A stretch of 64,000 bases of DNA from Mastigias papua. Its lineage: Eukaryota > Cnidaria > Scyphozoa > Rhizostomeae > Mastigiidae. The stretch spans positions 20,490,274 through 20,554,273 of the forward strand of contig OZ025268.1 of NCBI GenBank assembly GCA_964019165.1, written 5' to 3'. Position numbers and translations under genes: made by a program. Shown here in pieces: positions 47,229 to 61,760 of the stretch (its first letter is position 1; each line of letters opens with the position of its first letter). The notes beneath the pieces were generated by a model. That model had not been told where the DNA came from and did no database searches. It was given only the letters and a program-made list of their open reading frames with translations.

Positions 47229-47317
<89 letters not shown>
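47078..47317. repeat. (CAT)n trinucleotide repeat
   Basis: Interrupted CAT/CAG/AAT units pass into a pure (CAT)n run of about 30 units from about 47227. It begins 30 bp after the gene 3 stop codon, so it is probably transcribed in the 3' UTR; an ATTAAA at 47402 is the first poly(A)-like signal after it. Confidence 0.97.
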
Positions 47318-49687
47318 TAGTATCTATTGATTCCTATTCAAAGACTACCATAGCATTTTCCATCTTGGTAAACTTATAGCAGTTCAAGACCGTAGATGCT
47401 CATTAAAAAGTCATCAATGGACAATAACATCCCTCGATTAAGATTTAAGTCAAATGTATATACAAAAGATACATATGATAAGATGTCCTTTAGGGTCTTC
47501 TTGTCATATGTCAGTGATATTTCTCAGTTGTTAACGGCTTTATAGTTTTTAGAATTAACTCACGAGACTATCCTCCTCAGAAGAAAAGTGATTAATATTG
47601 GCGTTGTAAATATCAATGTAAGGTTATTACATATGTAAATAGCCATGGTTCACCCACTGGTAGATTTATGCAAATTCTCAGGGAGGATATCGGCAGTAAA
47701 TTTATCAACTGTTGTAGAATAGATTTGCCGACATATGTTTGTTCCAAGAATCCTCCCGTTGTATGCCAAAATGCACTCATATTTTAGTAAGAAACCTTCT
47801 ATAACACTCGAAGGCCATTAAAGGCCAAGAAATTCAAATGCTTAGAGATAAAGACTTACGGCACCGATTCAATTTTCGAAATCTGGTGCTTGGTTGCAAA
47901 ACCTGATAACGCAACAAAGAATTAAAAATATTCTCAGGTGTTATATGACTTAGAAAACTCATAGAATTACAAACACAAACGATTACATAGGTGTCTGTAG
48001 ACGACATGGACAAACCTGTCCGGTGTGTATTTCATTTTGATCTTCACTGTTTACTTATTTTATTTTTGAATTTATTTATTTGTAGTAGTGTGTATATATA
48101 TATGTTTATTTATGTTTATTCATGCTTGGTTATCTATCTTTATTTACTTATCTATGATTACATGTGTTTTATTTATCTTCATGACCTACTATTGCATGTC
48201 TGTTTTTCTCACTTGATGCTCATGCTATCGAAGGTCTTCTTTTTCTGTTATTTAAGAAATAGAGAAATTAACACAACCATAAGAGACCTTTAAGAAACTT
48301 GAGTTTTGAATTCCTTGACTCTTTGGGAAATTGGAGTACACACTGTCGAAGTTGGATAGGCAATTAAGGATATGAGTATAGTTTTACCTGAACCTAAATT
48401 CATTGTATGAAGATTGAGAAGCAGCAATAACGATTGCGAAAGGGTTATGCTGCCAAATACAGGCCTTAAAAGTATGGGTTTACCATGATTATATTGAGTT
48501 TACTTCTGAACAAAAACTAGAGGCTACTAAAATGATAATGTGAGGTAATAACAGCGCTATTAATTTTACCATGGTAATGCAAAAGCATGGATATTTTATT
48601 ATTCAGCACCTATACCATGCTCTAGCAGTTGCGCAATTTAGCATCTAATGGAAGGTATCACGCTATCATTCTTGATGAAAATTAAATAGTTTTAGAGACC
48701 GTGGAGTGAAATACAAGGCTTCTATTTATGATCTGAAAATAGATTTCAGTGTATATTAATTAGCATTACTAAGTAAATATTACGTTGTGTCTTATATTTA
48801 TTACAAGATCATATCACACAAAAATCATTGATAAAACGGACATCTCTTTCTATCATATAGTTAATAACCAACAATCTTTGCGTCTCTCAGACATCACACA
48901 ATACAGGGGCCAGACCTACACGCTCATCCAATCTTGAACCAGGTTAAACTTTGATAAGACACAGAACTTTGACCACACATCTCTTATTACAATTTGACCC
49001 ATCCTCAATCTTTCTGAATTTCATCCATTCACAAGGTCTATAAATACACTTTTTCAGCAATACTTGACCAGCTTCAAAACTTGTTAAATTTCATTGTTTA
49101 ACCAAAGTAATTCCAGCCAAACTAGGCAGATCTTCAAAATTGGCTTATATTCATCATTTGATGAAAATCACAACCTTACTCATCAAGCAAGAATCGACGT
49201 ATAATGAAAAGATTAACCTTCATCAATTCACAACGGCTATAATGATTCTTCATTGCCAACAGCATATATATTAAAATATAACATTTTCTACAATAGGATA
49301 TCACAGAGGAAAAATGTTCTTTATAAAGATTTGCTACTAATACTTAGGGACCATGACAAAATATGAAACTCACAGTTTTGATCCTTCAATCCATATTGCC
49401 ACGAACTGTGACACAAGAAACGTAAATATAGATTTCTCACAGTCCACAGTCCAACAAAACCAACATAGATTTTAGGCGAACTTTACCCATGCACAAAGGT
49501 TATAGTCCACTCTTTTACCAAATTTCATTCAGTCACATCACTTTGAGACTGCCATTAATCAGTATAATTCTCCGTAAAATCTTGAACAAACTAACGAGAA
49601 CATAGACATACTGCCTAGACAATATGGAGCAACTCCATCACTTAAGACATTACACATAATATTCCAGATCATAAAATAAGGTAAGAG
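47318..49687. other. Intergenic stretch before the satellite
   Basis: AT-rich DNA with a TATTTATT-rich tract around 48050-48170. No domain-bearing frame or RNA gene recognised. Confidence 0.55.
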
Positions 49688-51489
49688 CTTCAATAAGCAT
49701 AAAAATAAATCAACATCAAATTTGGTCATTTCTGAGCAAACTACCAAGGCTATAGCCTTACTTTTTGGCCAAAAATGGCTCATTTTCATCACTTTTCAAT
49801 CTTCAATCAAAATCAGTCAATGTCAAATTTGGTCATTTTTGAGCAAAATACCAAGGCTATAGCCTTACTTTTTGGCCAAACATGGCTCATTTTCATCACT
49901 TTTCAATCTTCAATCAAAATCAATCAATTTCAAATTTGGTCATTTGTGAGCAAATTACCAAGGCTATAGCCTTACTTTTTGGCCAAAAATGGCTCATTTT
50001 CATCACTTTTCAATCTTCAATCAAAATCAGTCAATTTCAAATTTGGTCATTTTTGAGCAAAATACCAAGGCTATAGCCTTACTTTTTGGCCAAAAATGGC
50101 TCATTTTCATCACTTTTCAATCTTCAATCAAAATCAATCAATTTCAAATTTGGTCATTTTTGAGCAAAATACCAAGGCTATAGCCTTACTTTTAGGCCAA
50201 AAATGGCTCATTTTCATCACTTTTCAATCTTCAATCAAAATCAATAAATTTCAAATTTGGTCATTTTTGAGCAAAATACCAAGGTTGTTATAGCCTTACT
50301 TTTTGGCCAAAAATGGCTCATTTTCATCACTTTTCAATCTTCAATCAAAATCAATCAATTTCAAATTTGGTCATTTTTGAGCAAAATACCAAGGCTATAG
50401 CCTTACTTTTTGGCCAAAAATGGCTCATTTTCATCACTTTTCAATCTTCAATCAAAATCAATCAATTTCAAATTTGGTCATTTTTGAGCAAAATACCAAG
50501 GCTATAGCCTTACTTTTTGGCCAAAAATGGCTCATTTTCATCACTTTTCAATCTTCAATCAAAATCAATCAATTTCAAATTTGGTCATTTTTGAGCAAAA
50601 TACCAAGGCTATAGCCTTACTTTTTGGCCAAAAATGGCTCATTTTCATCACTTTTCAATCTTCAATCAAAATCAATCAATTTCAAATTTGGTCATTTTTC
50701 AGCAAAATACCAAGGCTATAGCCTTACATTTTGGCCAAACATGGCTCATTTTCATCACTTTTCAATCTTCAATCAAACTCAATCAATTTCAAATTTGGTC
50801 ATTTTTGAGCAAAATACCAAGGCTATAGCCTTACTTTTTGGCCAAAAATGGCTCATTTTCATCACTTTTCAATCTTCAATCAAAATCAATCAATTTCAAA
50901 TTTGGTCATTTTTGAGCAAAATACCAAGGCTATAGCCTTACCTTTTGGCCAAACATGGCTCATTTTCATCACTTTTCAATCTTCAATCAAAATCAATCAA
51001 TTTCAAATTTGGTCATTTTTGAGCAAAATACCAAGGCTATAGCCTTACTTTTTGGCCAAAAATGGCTCATTTTCATCACTTTTCAATCTTCAATCAAAAT
51101 CAATCAATTTCAAATTTGGTCATTTTTGAGCAAAATACCAAGGCTATAGCCTTACTTTTTGGCCAAACATGGCTCATTTTCATCACTTTTCAATCTTCAA
51201 TCAAAATCAATCAATTTCAAATTTGGTCATTTTTGAGCAAAATACCAAGGCTATAGCCTTACTTTTTGGCCAAAAATGGCTCATTTTCATCACTTTTCAA
51301 TCTTCAATCAAAATCAATCAATTTCAAATTTGGTCAGTTGTGAGCAAACTACGAAGGCTATAGCCTTACTTTTAGGCCAAAAATGGCTCATTTTCATCAC
51401 TTTTCAATCTTCAATCAAATTCAATCAATTTCAAATTTGGTCATTTTTGAGCAAAATACCAAGGCTATAGCCTTACTTTTTGGCCAAAA

Positions 51490-54400
51490 ATGGCTCATTT
51501 TCATCACTTTTCAATCTTCAATCAAAATCAATCAATTTCAAATTTGGTCATTTTTGAGCAAAATACCAAGGCTATAGCCTTACTTTTTGGCCAAAACTGG
51601 CTCATTTTCATCACTTTTCAATCTTCAATCAAAATCAATCAATTTCAAATTTGGTCATTTTTGAGCAAAATACCAAGGTTGTTATAGCCTTACTTTTTGG
51701 CCAAAAATGGCTCATTTTCATCACTTTTCAATCTTCAATCAAAATCAATCAATTTCAATTTTGGTCATTTTTGAGCAAAATACCAAGGCTATAGCCTTAC
51801 TTTTTGGCCAAAAATGGCTCATATTCATTACTTTTCAATCTTCAATCAAACTCAATCAATTTCAAATTTGGTCATTTGTGAGCAAATTACCAAGGCTATA
51901 GCCTTACTTTTTGGCCAAAAATGGCTCATTTTCATCACTTTTCAATCTTCAATCAAAATCAATCAATTTCAAATTTGGTCATTTTTGAGCAAAATACCAA
52001 GGCTATAGCCTTACTTTTTGGCCAAAAATGGCTCATTTTCATCACTTTTCAATCTTCAATCAAAATCAATCAATTTCAAATTTGGTCAGTTTTGAGCAAA
52101 ATACCAAGGCTATAGCCTTACATTTTGGCCAAAGATGGCTCATTTTCATCACTTTTCAATCTTCAATCAAAATCAATCAATTTCAAATTTGGTCATTGTT
52201 GAGCAAAATACCAAGGCTATAGGCTTACTTTTTGGCCAAAAATGGCTCATTTTCATCACTTTTCAATCTTCTATCAAAATCAATCAATTTCAAATTTGGT
52301 CATTTTTGAGCAAAATACCAAGGCTATAGCCTTACTTTTTGGCCAAAAATGGCTCATTTTCATCACTTTTCAATCTTCAATCAAAATCAATCAATTTCAA
52401 ATTTGGTCATTTGTGAGCAAATTACCAAGGCTATAGCCTTACTTTTTGGCCAAAAATGGCTCATTTTCATCACTTTTCAATCTTCAATCAAAATCAATCA
52501 ATTTCAAATTTGGTCATTTTTGAGCAAAATACCAAGGCTATAGCCTTACTTTTTGGCCAAAAATGGCTCATTTTCATCACTTTTCAATCTTCAATCAAAA
52601 TCAATCAATTTCAAATTTGGTCATTTTTGAGCAAAATACCAAGGCTATAGCCTTACTTTTTGGCCAAAAATGGCTCATTTTCATCACTTTTCAATCTTCA
52701 ATCAAAATCAATCAATTTCAAATTTGGTCATTTTTGAGCAAAAAACACCAAGGCCATAGCCTTACTTTTTGGCCAAAAATGGCTCATTTTCATCACTTTT
52801 CAATCTTCTATCAAAATCAATCAATTTCAAATTTGGTCATTTTTGAGCAAAATACCAAGGCTATAGCCTTACTTTTTGGCCAAAAATGGCTCATTTTCAT
52901 CACTTTTCAATCTTCAATCAAAATCAATCAATTTCAAATTTGGTCATTTTTGAGCAAAATACCAAGGCTATAGCCTTACATTTTGGCCAAGCATGGCTCA
53001 TTTTCATCACTTTTCAATCTTCAATCAAAATCAATCAATTTCAAATTTGGTCATTTTTGAGCAAAATACCAAGGCTATAGTCTTACTTTTTGGCCAAAAA
53101 TGGCTCATTTTCATCACTTTTCAATCTTCAATCAAAATCAATCAATTTCAAATTTGGTCATTTTTGAGCAAAATACCAAGGCTATAGCCTTACATTTTGG
53201 CCAAACATGGCTCATTTTCATCACTTTTCAATCTTTAATCAAAATCAATCAATTTCAAATTTGGTCATTTTTCAGCAAAGTACCAAGGCTATAGCCTTAC
53301 TTTTTGGCCAAAAATGGCTCATTTTCATCACTTTTCAATCTTCAATCAAAATCAATCAATTTCAAATTTGGTCATTTTTGAGCAAAATACCAAGGCTATA
53401 GCCTTACATTTTGGCCAAAACTGGCTCATTTTCATCACTTTTCAATCTTCAATCAAAATCAATCAATTTCAAATTTGGTCATTTTTGAGCAAAATACCAA
53501 GGCTATAGCCTTACTTTTTGACCAAAAATGGCTCATTTTCATCACTTTTCAATCTTCAATCAAAATCAATCAATTTCAAATTTGGTCATTTTTGAGCAAA
53601 ATACCAAGGCTATAGCCTTACTTTTTGGCCAAAAATGGCTCATTTTCATCACTTTTCAATCTTCAATCAAAATCAATCAATTTCAAATTTGGTCATTTTT
53701 GAGCAAAATACCAAGGCTATAGCCTTACTTTTTGGCCAAACATGGCTCATTTTCATCACTTTTCAATCTTCAATCAAAATCAATCAATTTCAAATTTGGT
53801 CATTTTTGAGCAAAATACCAAGGCTATAGCCTTACATTTTGGCCAAACATGGCTCATTTTCATCACTTTTCAATCTTCAATCAAAATCAATCAATTTCAA
53901 ATTTGGTCATTTTTCAGCAAAGTACCAAGGCTATAGCCTTACTTTTTGGCCAAAAATGGCTCATTTTCATCACTTTTCAATCTTCAATCAAAATCAATCA
54001 ATTTCAAATTTGGTCATTTTTGAGCAAAATACCAAGGCTATAGCCTTACATTTTGGCCAAAACTGGCTCATTTTCATCACTTTTCAATCTTCAATCAAAA
54101 TCAATCAATTTCAAATTTGGTCATTTTTGAGCAAAATACCAAGGCTATAGCCTTACTTTTTGGCCAAAAATGGCTCATTTTCATCACTTTTCAATCTTCA
54201 ATCAAAATCAATCAATTTCAAATTTGGTCATTTTTGAGCAAAATACCAAGGCTATAGCCTTACTTTTTGGCCAAAACTGGCTCATTTTCATCACTTTTCA
54301 ATCTTCAATCAAAATCAATCAATTTCAAATTTGGTCATTTTTGAGCAAAATACCAAGGTTGTTATAGCCTTACTTTTTGGCCAAAAATGGCTCATTTTCA

Positions 54401-56849
54401 TCACTTTTCAATCTTCAATCAAAATCAATCAATTTCAATTTTGGTCATTTTTGAGCAAAATACCAAGGCTATAGCCTTACTTTTTGGCCAAAAATGGCTC
54501 ATATTCATTACTTTTCAATCTTCAATCAAACTCAATCAATTTCAAATTTGGTCATTTGTGAGCAAATTACCAAGGCTATAGCCTTACTTTTTGGCCAAAA
54601 ATGGCTCATTTTCATCACTTTTCAATCTTCAATCAAAATCAATCAATTTCAAATTTGGTCATTTTTGAGCAAAATACCAAGGCTATAGCCTTACTTTTTG
54701 GCCAAAAATGGCTCATTTTCATCACTTTTCAATCTTCAATCAAAATCAATCAATTTCAAATTTGGTCAGTTTTGAGCAAAATACCAAGGCTATAGCCTTA
54801 CATTTTGGCCAAAGATGGCTCATTTTCATCACTTTTCAATCTTCAATCAAAATCAATCAATTTCAAATTTGGTCATTGTTGAGCAAAATACCAAGGCTAT
54901 AGGCTTACTTTTTGGCCAAAAATGGCTCATTTTCATCACTTTTCAATCTTCTATCAAAATCAATCAATTTCAAATTTGGTCATTTTTGAGCAAAATACCA
55001 AGGCTATAGCCTTACTTTTTGGCCAAAAATGGCTCATTTTCATCACTTTTCAATCTTCAATCAAAATCAATCAATTTCAAATTTGGTCATTTGTGAGCAA
55101 ATTACCAAGGCTATAGCCTTACTTTTTGGCCAAAAATGGCTCATTTTCATCACTTTTCAATCTTCAATCAAAATCAATCAATTTCAAATTTGGTCATTTT
55201 TGAGCAAAATACCAAGGCTATAGCCTTACTTTTTGGCCAAAAATGGCTCATTTTCATCACTTTTCAATCTTCAATCAAAATCAATCAATTTCAAATTTGG
55301 TCATTTTTGAGCAAAATACCAAGGCTATAGCCTTACTTTTTGGCCAAAAATGGCTCATTTTCATCACTTTTCAATCTTCAATCAAAATCAATCAATTTCA
55401 AATTTGGTCATTTTTGAGCAAAAAACACCAAGGCCATAGCCTTACTTTTTGGCCAAAAATGGCTCATTTTCATCACTTTTCAATCTTCTATCAAAATCAA
55501 TCAATTTCAAATTTGGTCATTTTTGAGCAAAATACCAAGGCTATAGCCTTACTTTTTGGCCAAAAATGGCTCATTTTCATCACTTTTCAATCTTCAATCA
55601 AAATCAATCAATTTCAAATTTGGTCATTTTTGAGCAAAATACCAAGGCTATAGCCTTACATTTTGGCCAAGCATGGCTCATTTTCATCACTTTTCAATCT
55701 TCAATCAAAATCAATCAATTTCAAATTTGGTCATTTTTGAGCAAAATACCAAGGCTATAGTCTTACTTTTTGGCCAAAAATGGCTCATTTTCATCACTTT
55801 TCAATCTTCAATCAAAATCAATCAATTTCAAATTTGGTCATTTTTGAGCAAAATACCAAGGCTATAGCCTTACATTTTGGCCAAACATGGCTCATTTTCA
55901 TCACTTTTCAATCTTTAATCAAAATCAATCAATTTCAAATTTGGTCATTTTTCAGCAAAGTACCAAGGCTATAGCCTTACTTTTTGGCCAAAAATGGCTC
56001 ATTTTCATCACTTTTCAATCTTCAATCAAAATCAATCAATTTCAAATTTGGTCATTTTTGAGCAAAATACCAAGGCTATAGCCTTACATTTTGGCCAAAA
56101 CTGGCTCATTTTCATCACTTTTCAATCTTCAATCAAAATCAATCAATTTCAAATTTGGTCATTTTTGAGCAAAATACCAAGGCTATAGCCTTACTTTTTG
56201 ACCAAAAATGGCTCATTTTCATCACTTTTCAATCTTCAATCAAAATCAATCAATTTCAAATTTGGTCATTTTTGAGCAAAATACCAAGGCTATAGCCTTA
56301 CTTTTTGGCCAAAAATGGCTCATTTTCATCACTTTTCAATCTTCAATCAAAATCAATCAATTTCAAATTTGGTCATTTTTGAGCAAAATACCAAGGCTAT
56401 AGCCTTACTTTTTGGCCAAACATGGCTCATTTTCATCACTTTTCAATCTTCAATCAAAATCAATCAATTTCAAATTTGGTCATTTTTGAGCAAAATACCA
56501 AGGCTATAGCCTTACATTTTGGCCAAACATGGCTCATTTTCATCACTTTTCAATCTTCAATCAAAATCAATCAATTTCAAATTTGGTCATTTTTCAGCAA
56601 AGTACCAAGGCTATAGCCTTACTTTTTGGCCAAAAATGGCTCATTTTCATCACTTTTCAATCTTCAATCAAAATCAATCAATTTCAAATTTGGTCATTTT
56701 TGAGCAAAATACCAAGGCTATAGCCTTACATTTTGGCCAAAACTGGCTCATTTTCATCACTTTTCAATCTTCAATCAAAATCAATCAATTTCAAATTTGG
56801 TCATTTTTGAGCAAAATACCAAGGCTATAGCCTTACTTTTTGGCCAAAA
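51490..56849. repeat. Higher-order repeat: two 2,680-bp (25-monomer) blocks
   Basis: Rare monomer variants recur at exactly 2,680 bp: the 110-bp monomer (51671 and 54351), the 109-bp monomer (52739 and 55419), ATTCATTACT (51814 and 54494 copies), GGCCAAGCATGG (52986 and 55666) and TATAGTCTT (53077 and 55757). 23 x 107 + 110 + 109 = 2,680. Blocks 51490-54169 and 54170-56849 are near-identical tandem copies. Confidence 0.92.
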
Positions 56850-59800
56850 ATGGCTCATTTTCATCACTTTTCAATCTTCAATCAAAATCAATCAATTTCA
56901 AATTTGGTCAGTTGTGAGCAAAATACCAAGGCTATAGCCTTACTTTTAGGCCAAAAATGGCTCATTTTCATCACTTTTCAATCTTCAATCAAATTCAATC
57001 AATTTCAAATTTCGTCATTTTTGAGCAAAATACCAAGGCTATAGCCTTACTTTTTGGCCAAAAATGGCTCATTTTCATCACTTTTCAATCTTCAATCAAA
57101 ATCAATCAATTTCAAATTTCGTCATTTTTGAGCAAAATACCAAGGCTATAGCCTTACTTTTTGGCCAAAACTGGCTCATTTTCATCACTTTTCAATCTTC
57201 AATCAAAATCAATCAATTTCAAATTTGGTTATTTGTGAGCAAATTACCAAGGCTATAGCCTTACTTTTTGGCCAAAAATGGCTCATTTTCATCACTTTTC
57301 AATCTTCAATCAAAATCAATCAATTTCAAATTTGGTCATTTTTGAGCAAAATACCAAGGCTATAGCCTTACTTTTTGGCCAAAAATGGCTCATTTTCATC
57401 ACTTTTCAATCTTCAATCAAAATCAATCAATTTCAAATTTGGTCATTTGTGAGCAAATTACCAAGGCTATAGCCTTACTTTTTGGCCAAAAATGGCTCAT
57501 TTTCATCACTTTTCAATCTTCAATCAAAATCAATCAATTTCAAATTTGGTCATTTTTGAGCAAAATACCAAGGCTATAGCCTTACTTTTTGGCCAAAAAT
57601 GGCTCATTTTCATCACTTTTCAATCTTCAATCAAAATCAATCAATTTCAAATTTGGTCATTTTTGAGCAAAATACCAAGGCTATAGCCTTACTTTTTGGC
57701 CAAAACTGGCTCATTTTCATCACTTTTCAATCTTCAATCAAAATCAATCAATTTCAAATTTGGTCATTTTTGAGCAAAATACCAAGGCTATAGCCTTACT
57801 TTTTGGCCAAAAATGGCTCATTTTCATCACTTTTCAATCTTCAATCAAAATCAATCAATTTCAAATTTGGTCAGTTGTGAGCAAAATACCAAGGCTATAG
57901 CCTTACTTTTAGGCCAAAAATGGCTCATTTTCATCACTTTTCAATCTTCAATCAAATTCAATCAATTTCAAATTTCGTCATTTTTGAGCAAAATACCAAG
58001 GCTATAGCCTTACTTTTTGGCCAAAAATGGCTCATTTTCATCACTTTTCAATCTTCAATCAAAATCAATCAATTTCAAATTTGGTCATTTTTGAGCAAAA
58101 TACCAAGGCTATAGCCTTACTTTTTGGCCAAAAATGGCTCATTTTCATCACTTTTCAATCTTCAATCAAAATCAATCAATTTCAAATTTGGTCATTTTTG
58201 AGCAAAATACCAAGGCTATAGCCTTACATTTTGGCCAAACATGGCTCATTTTCATCACTTTTCAATCTTCAATCAAAATCAATCAATTTCAAATTTGGTC
58301 ATTTTTGAGCAAAATACCAAGGCTATAGCCTTACTTTTTGGCCAAAAATGGCTCATTTTCATCACTTTTCAATCTTCAATCAAAATCAATCAATTTCAAA
58401 TTTGGTCATTTGTGAGCAAATTACCAAGGCTATAGCCTTACTTTTTGGCCAAAAATGGCTCATTTTCATCACTTTTCAATCTTTAATCAAAATCAATCAA
58501 TTTCAAATTTGGTCATTTTTGAGCAAAGTACCAAGGCTATAGCCTTACTTTTTGGCCAAAAATGGCTCATTTTCATCACTTTTCAATCTTCAATCAAAAT
58601 CAATCAATTTCAAATTTGGTCATTTTTGAGCAAAATACCAAGGCTATAGCCTTACTTTTTGGCCAAACATGGCTCATTTTCATCACTTTTCAATCTTCAA
58701 TCAAAATCAATCAATTTCAAATTTGGTCATTTTTGAGCAAAATACCAAGGCTATAGCCTTACATTTTGGCCAAACATGGCTCATTTTCATCACTTTTCAA
58801 TCTTCAATCAAAATCAATCAATTTCAAATTTGGTCATTTTTCAGCAAAGTACCAAGGCTATAGCCTTACTTTTTGGCCAAAAATGGCTCATTTTCATCAC
58901 TTTTCAATCTTCAATCAAAATCAATCAATTTCAAATTTGGTCATTTTTGAGCAAAATACCAAGGCTATAGCCTTACATTTTGGCCAAAACTGGCTCATTT
59001 TCATCACTTTTCAATCTTCAATCAAAATCAATCAATTTCAAATTTGGTCATTTTTGAGCAAAATACCAAGGCTATAGCCTTACTTTTTGGCCAAAAATGG
59101 CTCATTTTCATCACTTTTCAATCTTCAATCAAAATCAATCAATTTCAAATTTGGTCAGTTGTGAGCAAAATACCAAGGCTATAGCCTTACTTTTAGGCCA
59201 AAAATGGCTCATTTTCATCACTTTTCAATCTTCAATCAAATTCAATCAATTTCAAATTTCGTCATTTTTGAGCAAAATACCAAGGCTATAGCCTTACTTT
59301 TTGGCCAAAAATGGCTCATTTTCATCACTTTTCAATCTTCAATCAAAATCAATCAATTTCAAATTTCGTCATTTTTGAGCAAAATACCAAGGCTATAGCC
59401 TTACTTTTTGGCCAAAACTGGCTCATTTTCATCACTTTTCAATCTTCAATCAAAATCAATCAATTTCAAATTTGGTTATTTGTGAGCAAATTACCAAGGC
59501 TATAGCCTTACTTTTTGGCCAAAAATGGCTCATTTTCATCACTTTTCAATCTTCAATCAAAATCAATCAATTTCAAATTTGGTCATTTTTGAGCAAAATA
59601 CCAAGGCTATAGCCTTACTTTTTGGCCAAAAATGGCTCATTTTCATCACTTTTCAATCTTCAATCAAAATCAATCAATTTCAAATTTGGTCATTTGTGAG
59701 CAAATTACCAAGGCTATAGCCTTACTTTTTGGCCAAAAATGGCTCATTTTCATCACTTTTCAATCTTCAATCAAAATCAATCAATTTCAAATTTGGTCAT

Positions 59801-60690
59801 TTTTGAGCAAAATACCAAGGCTATAGCCTTACTTTTTGGCCAAAAATGGCTCATTTTCATCACTTTTCAATCTTCAATCAAAATCAATCAATTTCAAATT
59901 TGGTCATTTTTGAGCAAAATACCAAGGCTATAGCCTTACTTTTTGGCCAAAACTGGCTCATTTTCATCACTTTTCAATCTTCAATCAAAATCAATCAATT
60001 TCAAATTTGGTCATTTTTGAGCAAAATACCAAGGCTATAGCCTTACTTTTTGGCCAAAAATGGCTCATTTTCATCACTTTTCAATCTTCAATCAAAATCA
60101 ATCAATTTCAAATTTGGTCAGTTGTGAGCAAAATACCAAGGCTATAGCCTTACTTTTAGGCCAAAAATGGCTCATTTTCATCACTTTTCAATCTTCAATC
60201 AAATTCAATCAATTTCAAATTTCGTCATTTTTGAGCAAAATACCAAGGCTATAGCCTTACTTTTTGGCCAAAAATGGCTCATTTTCATCACTTTTCAATC
60301 TTCAATCAAAATCAATCAATTTCAAATTTGGTCATTTTTGAGCAAAATACCAAGGCTATAGCCTTACTTTTTGGCCAAAAATGGCTCATTTTCATCACTT
60401 TTCAATCTTCAATCAAAATCAATCAATTTCAAATTTGGTCATTTTTGAGCAAAATACCAAGGCTATAGCCTTACATTTTGGCCAAACATGGCTCATTTTC
60501 ATCACTTTTCAATCTTCAATCAAAATCAATCAATTTCAAATTTGGTCATTTTTGAGCAAAATACCAAGGCTATAGCCTTACTTTTTGGCCAAAAATGGCT
60601 CATTTTCATCACTTTTCAATCTTCAATCAAAATCAATCAATTTCAAATTTGGTCATTTGTGAGCAAATTACCAAGGCTATAGCCTTACTT
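56315..60690. repeat. Higher-order repeat: 2,247-bp (21-monomer) blocks
   Basis: The variant monomers with GGTCAGTTGTGAGC and TTTCGTCATT recur at 56850/59097 and 57813/60060, both 2,247 bp (21 x 107) apart, as does GGTTATTTGTGAGC. A nested 963-bp (9-monomer) spacing, 56850 to 57813, is also visible. Similarity holds from about 56315 to 58440 against 58562 to 60687. Confidence 0.85.
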
Positions 60691-60779
60691 TTTGGCCAAA
60701 AATGGCTCATTTTCATCACTTTTCAATCTTCAATCAAAATCAATCAATTTCAAATTTGGTCATTTTTGAGCAAAATACC

Positions 60780-61760
60780 AAGGCTATAGCCTTACTTTTT
60801 GGCCAAAAATGGCTCATTTTCATCACTTTTCAATCTTCTATCAAAATCAATCAATTTCAAATTTGGTCATTTTTGAGCAAAATACCAAGGCTATAGCCTT
60901 ACTTTTTGGCCAAAAATGGCTCATTTTCATCACTTTTCAATCTTCAATCAAAATCAATCAATTTCAAATTTGGTCATTTTTGAGCAAAAAACACCAAGGC
61001 CATAGCCTTACTTTTTGGCCAAAAATGGCTCATTTTCATCACTTTTCAATCTTCTATCAAAATCAATCAATTTCAAATTTGGTCATTTTTCAGCAAAATA
61101 CCAAGGCTATAGCCTTACTTTTTGGCCAAAAATGGCTCATTTTCATCACTTTTCAATCTTCAATCAAAATCAATCAATTTCAAATTTGGTCATTTTTGAG
61201 CAAAATACCAAGGCTATAGCCTTACATTTTGGCCAAGCATGGCTCATTTTCATCACTTTTCAATCTTCAATCAAAATCAATCAATTTCAAATTTGGTCAT
61301 TTTTGAGCAAAATACCAAGGCTATAGTCTTACTTTTTGGCCAAAAATGGCTCATTTTCATCACTTTTCAATCTTCAATCAAAATCAATCAATTTCAAATT
61401 TGGTCATTTTTGAGCAAAATACCAAGGCTATAGCCTTACATTTTGGCCAAACATGGCTCATTTTCATCACTTTTCAATCTTTAATCAAAATCAATCAATT
61501 TCAAATTTGGTCATTTTTCAGCAAAGTACCAAGGCTATAGCCTTACTTTTTGGCCAAAAATGGCTCATTTTCATCACTTTTCAATCTTCAATCAAAATCA
61601 ATCAATTTCAAATTTGGTCATTTTTGAGCAAAATACCAAGGCTATAGCCTTACATTTTGGCCAAAACTGGCTCATTTTCATCACTTTTCAATCTTCAATC
61701 AAAATCAATCAATTTCAAATTTGGTCATTTTTGAGCAAAATACCAAGGCTATAGCCTTAC
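60780..61760. repeat. Third copy of part of the 2,680-bp block
   Basis: The signature series of the 25-monomer block (109-bp monomer, GGCCAAGCATGG, TATAGTCTT, AATCTTTAATC, CAGCAAAGTACC) returns in the same order, 5,566 bp after its second occurrence. The older block type therefore brackets the 21-monomer blocks. Confidence 0.8.

Noticed and set aside
47057..47320. Poly-Met, poly-His and poly-Ile/Ser frames on both strands
   Set aside because: Direct translation of the (CAT)n microsatellite.
47991..48293. 100-codon hydrophobic frame
   Set aside because: Comes from a TATTTATT-rich low-complexity tract and shows no domain or codon pattern.
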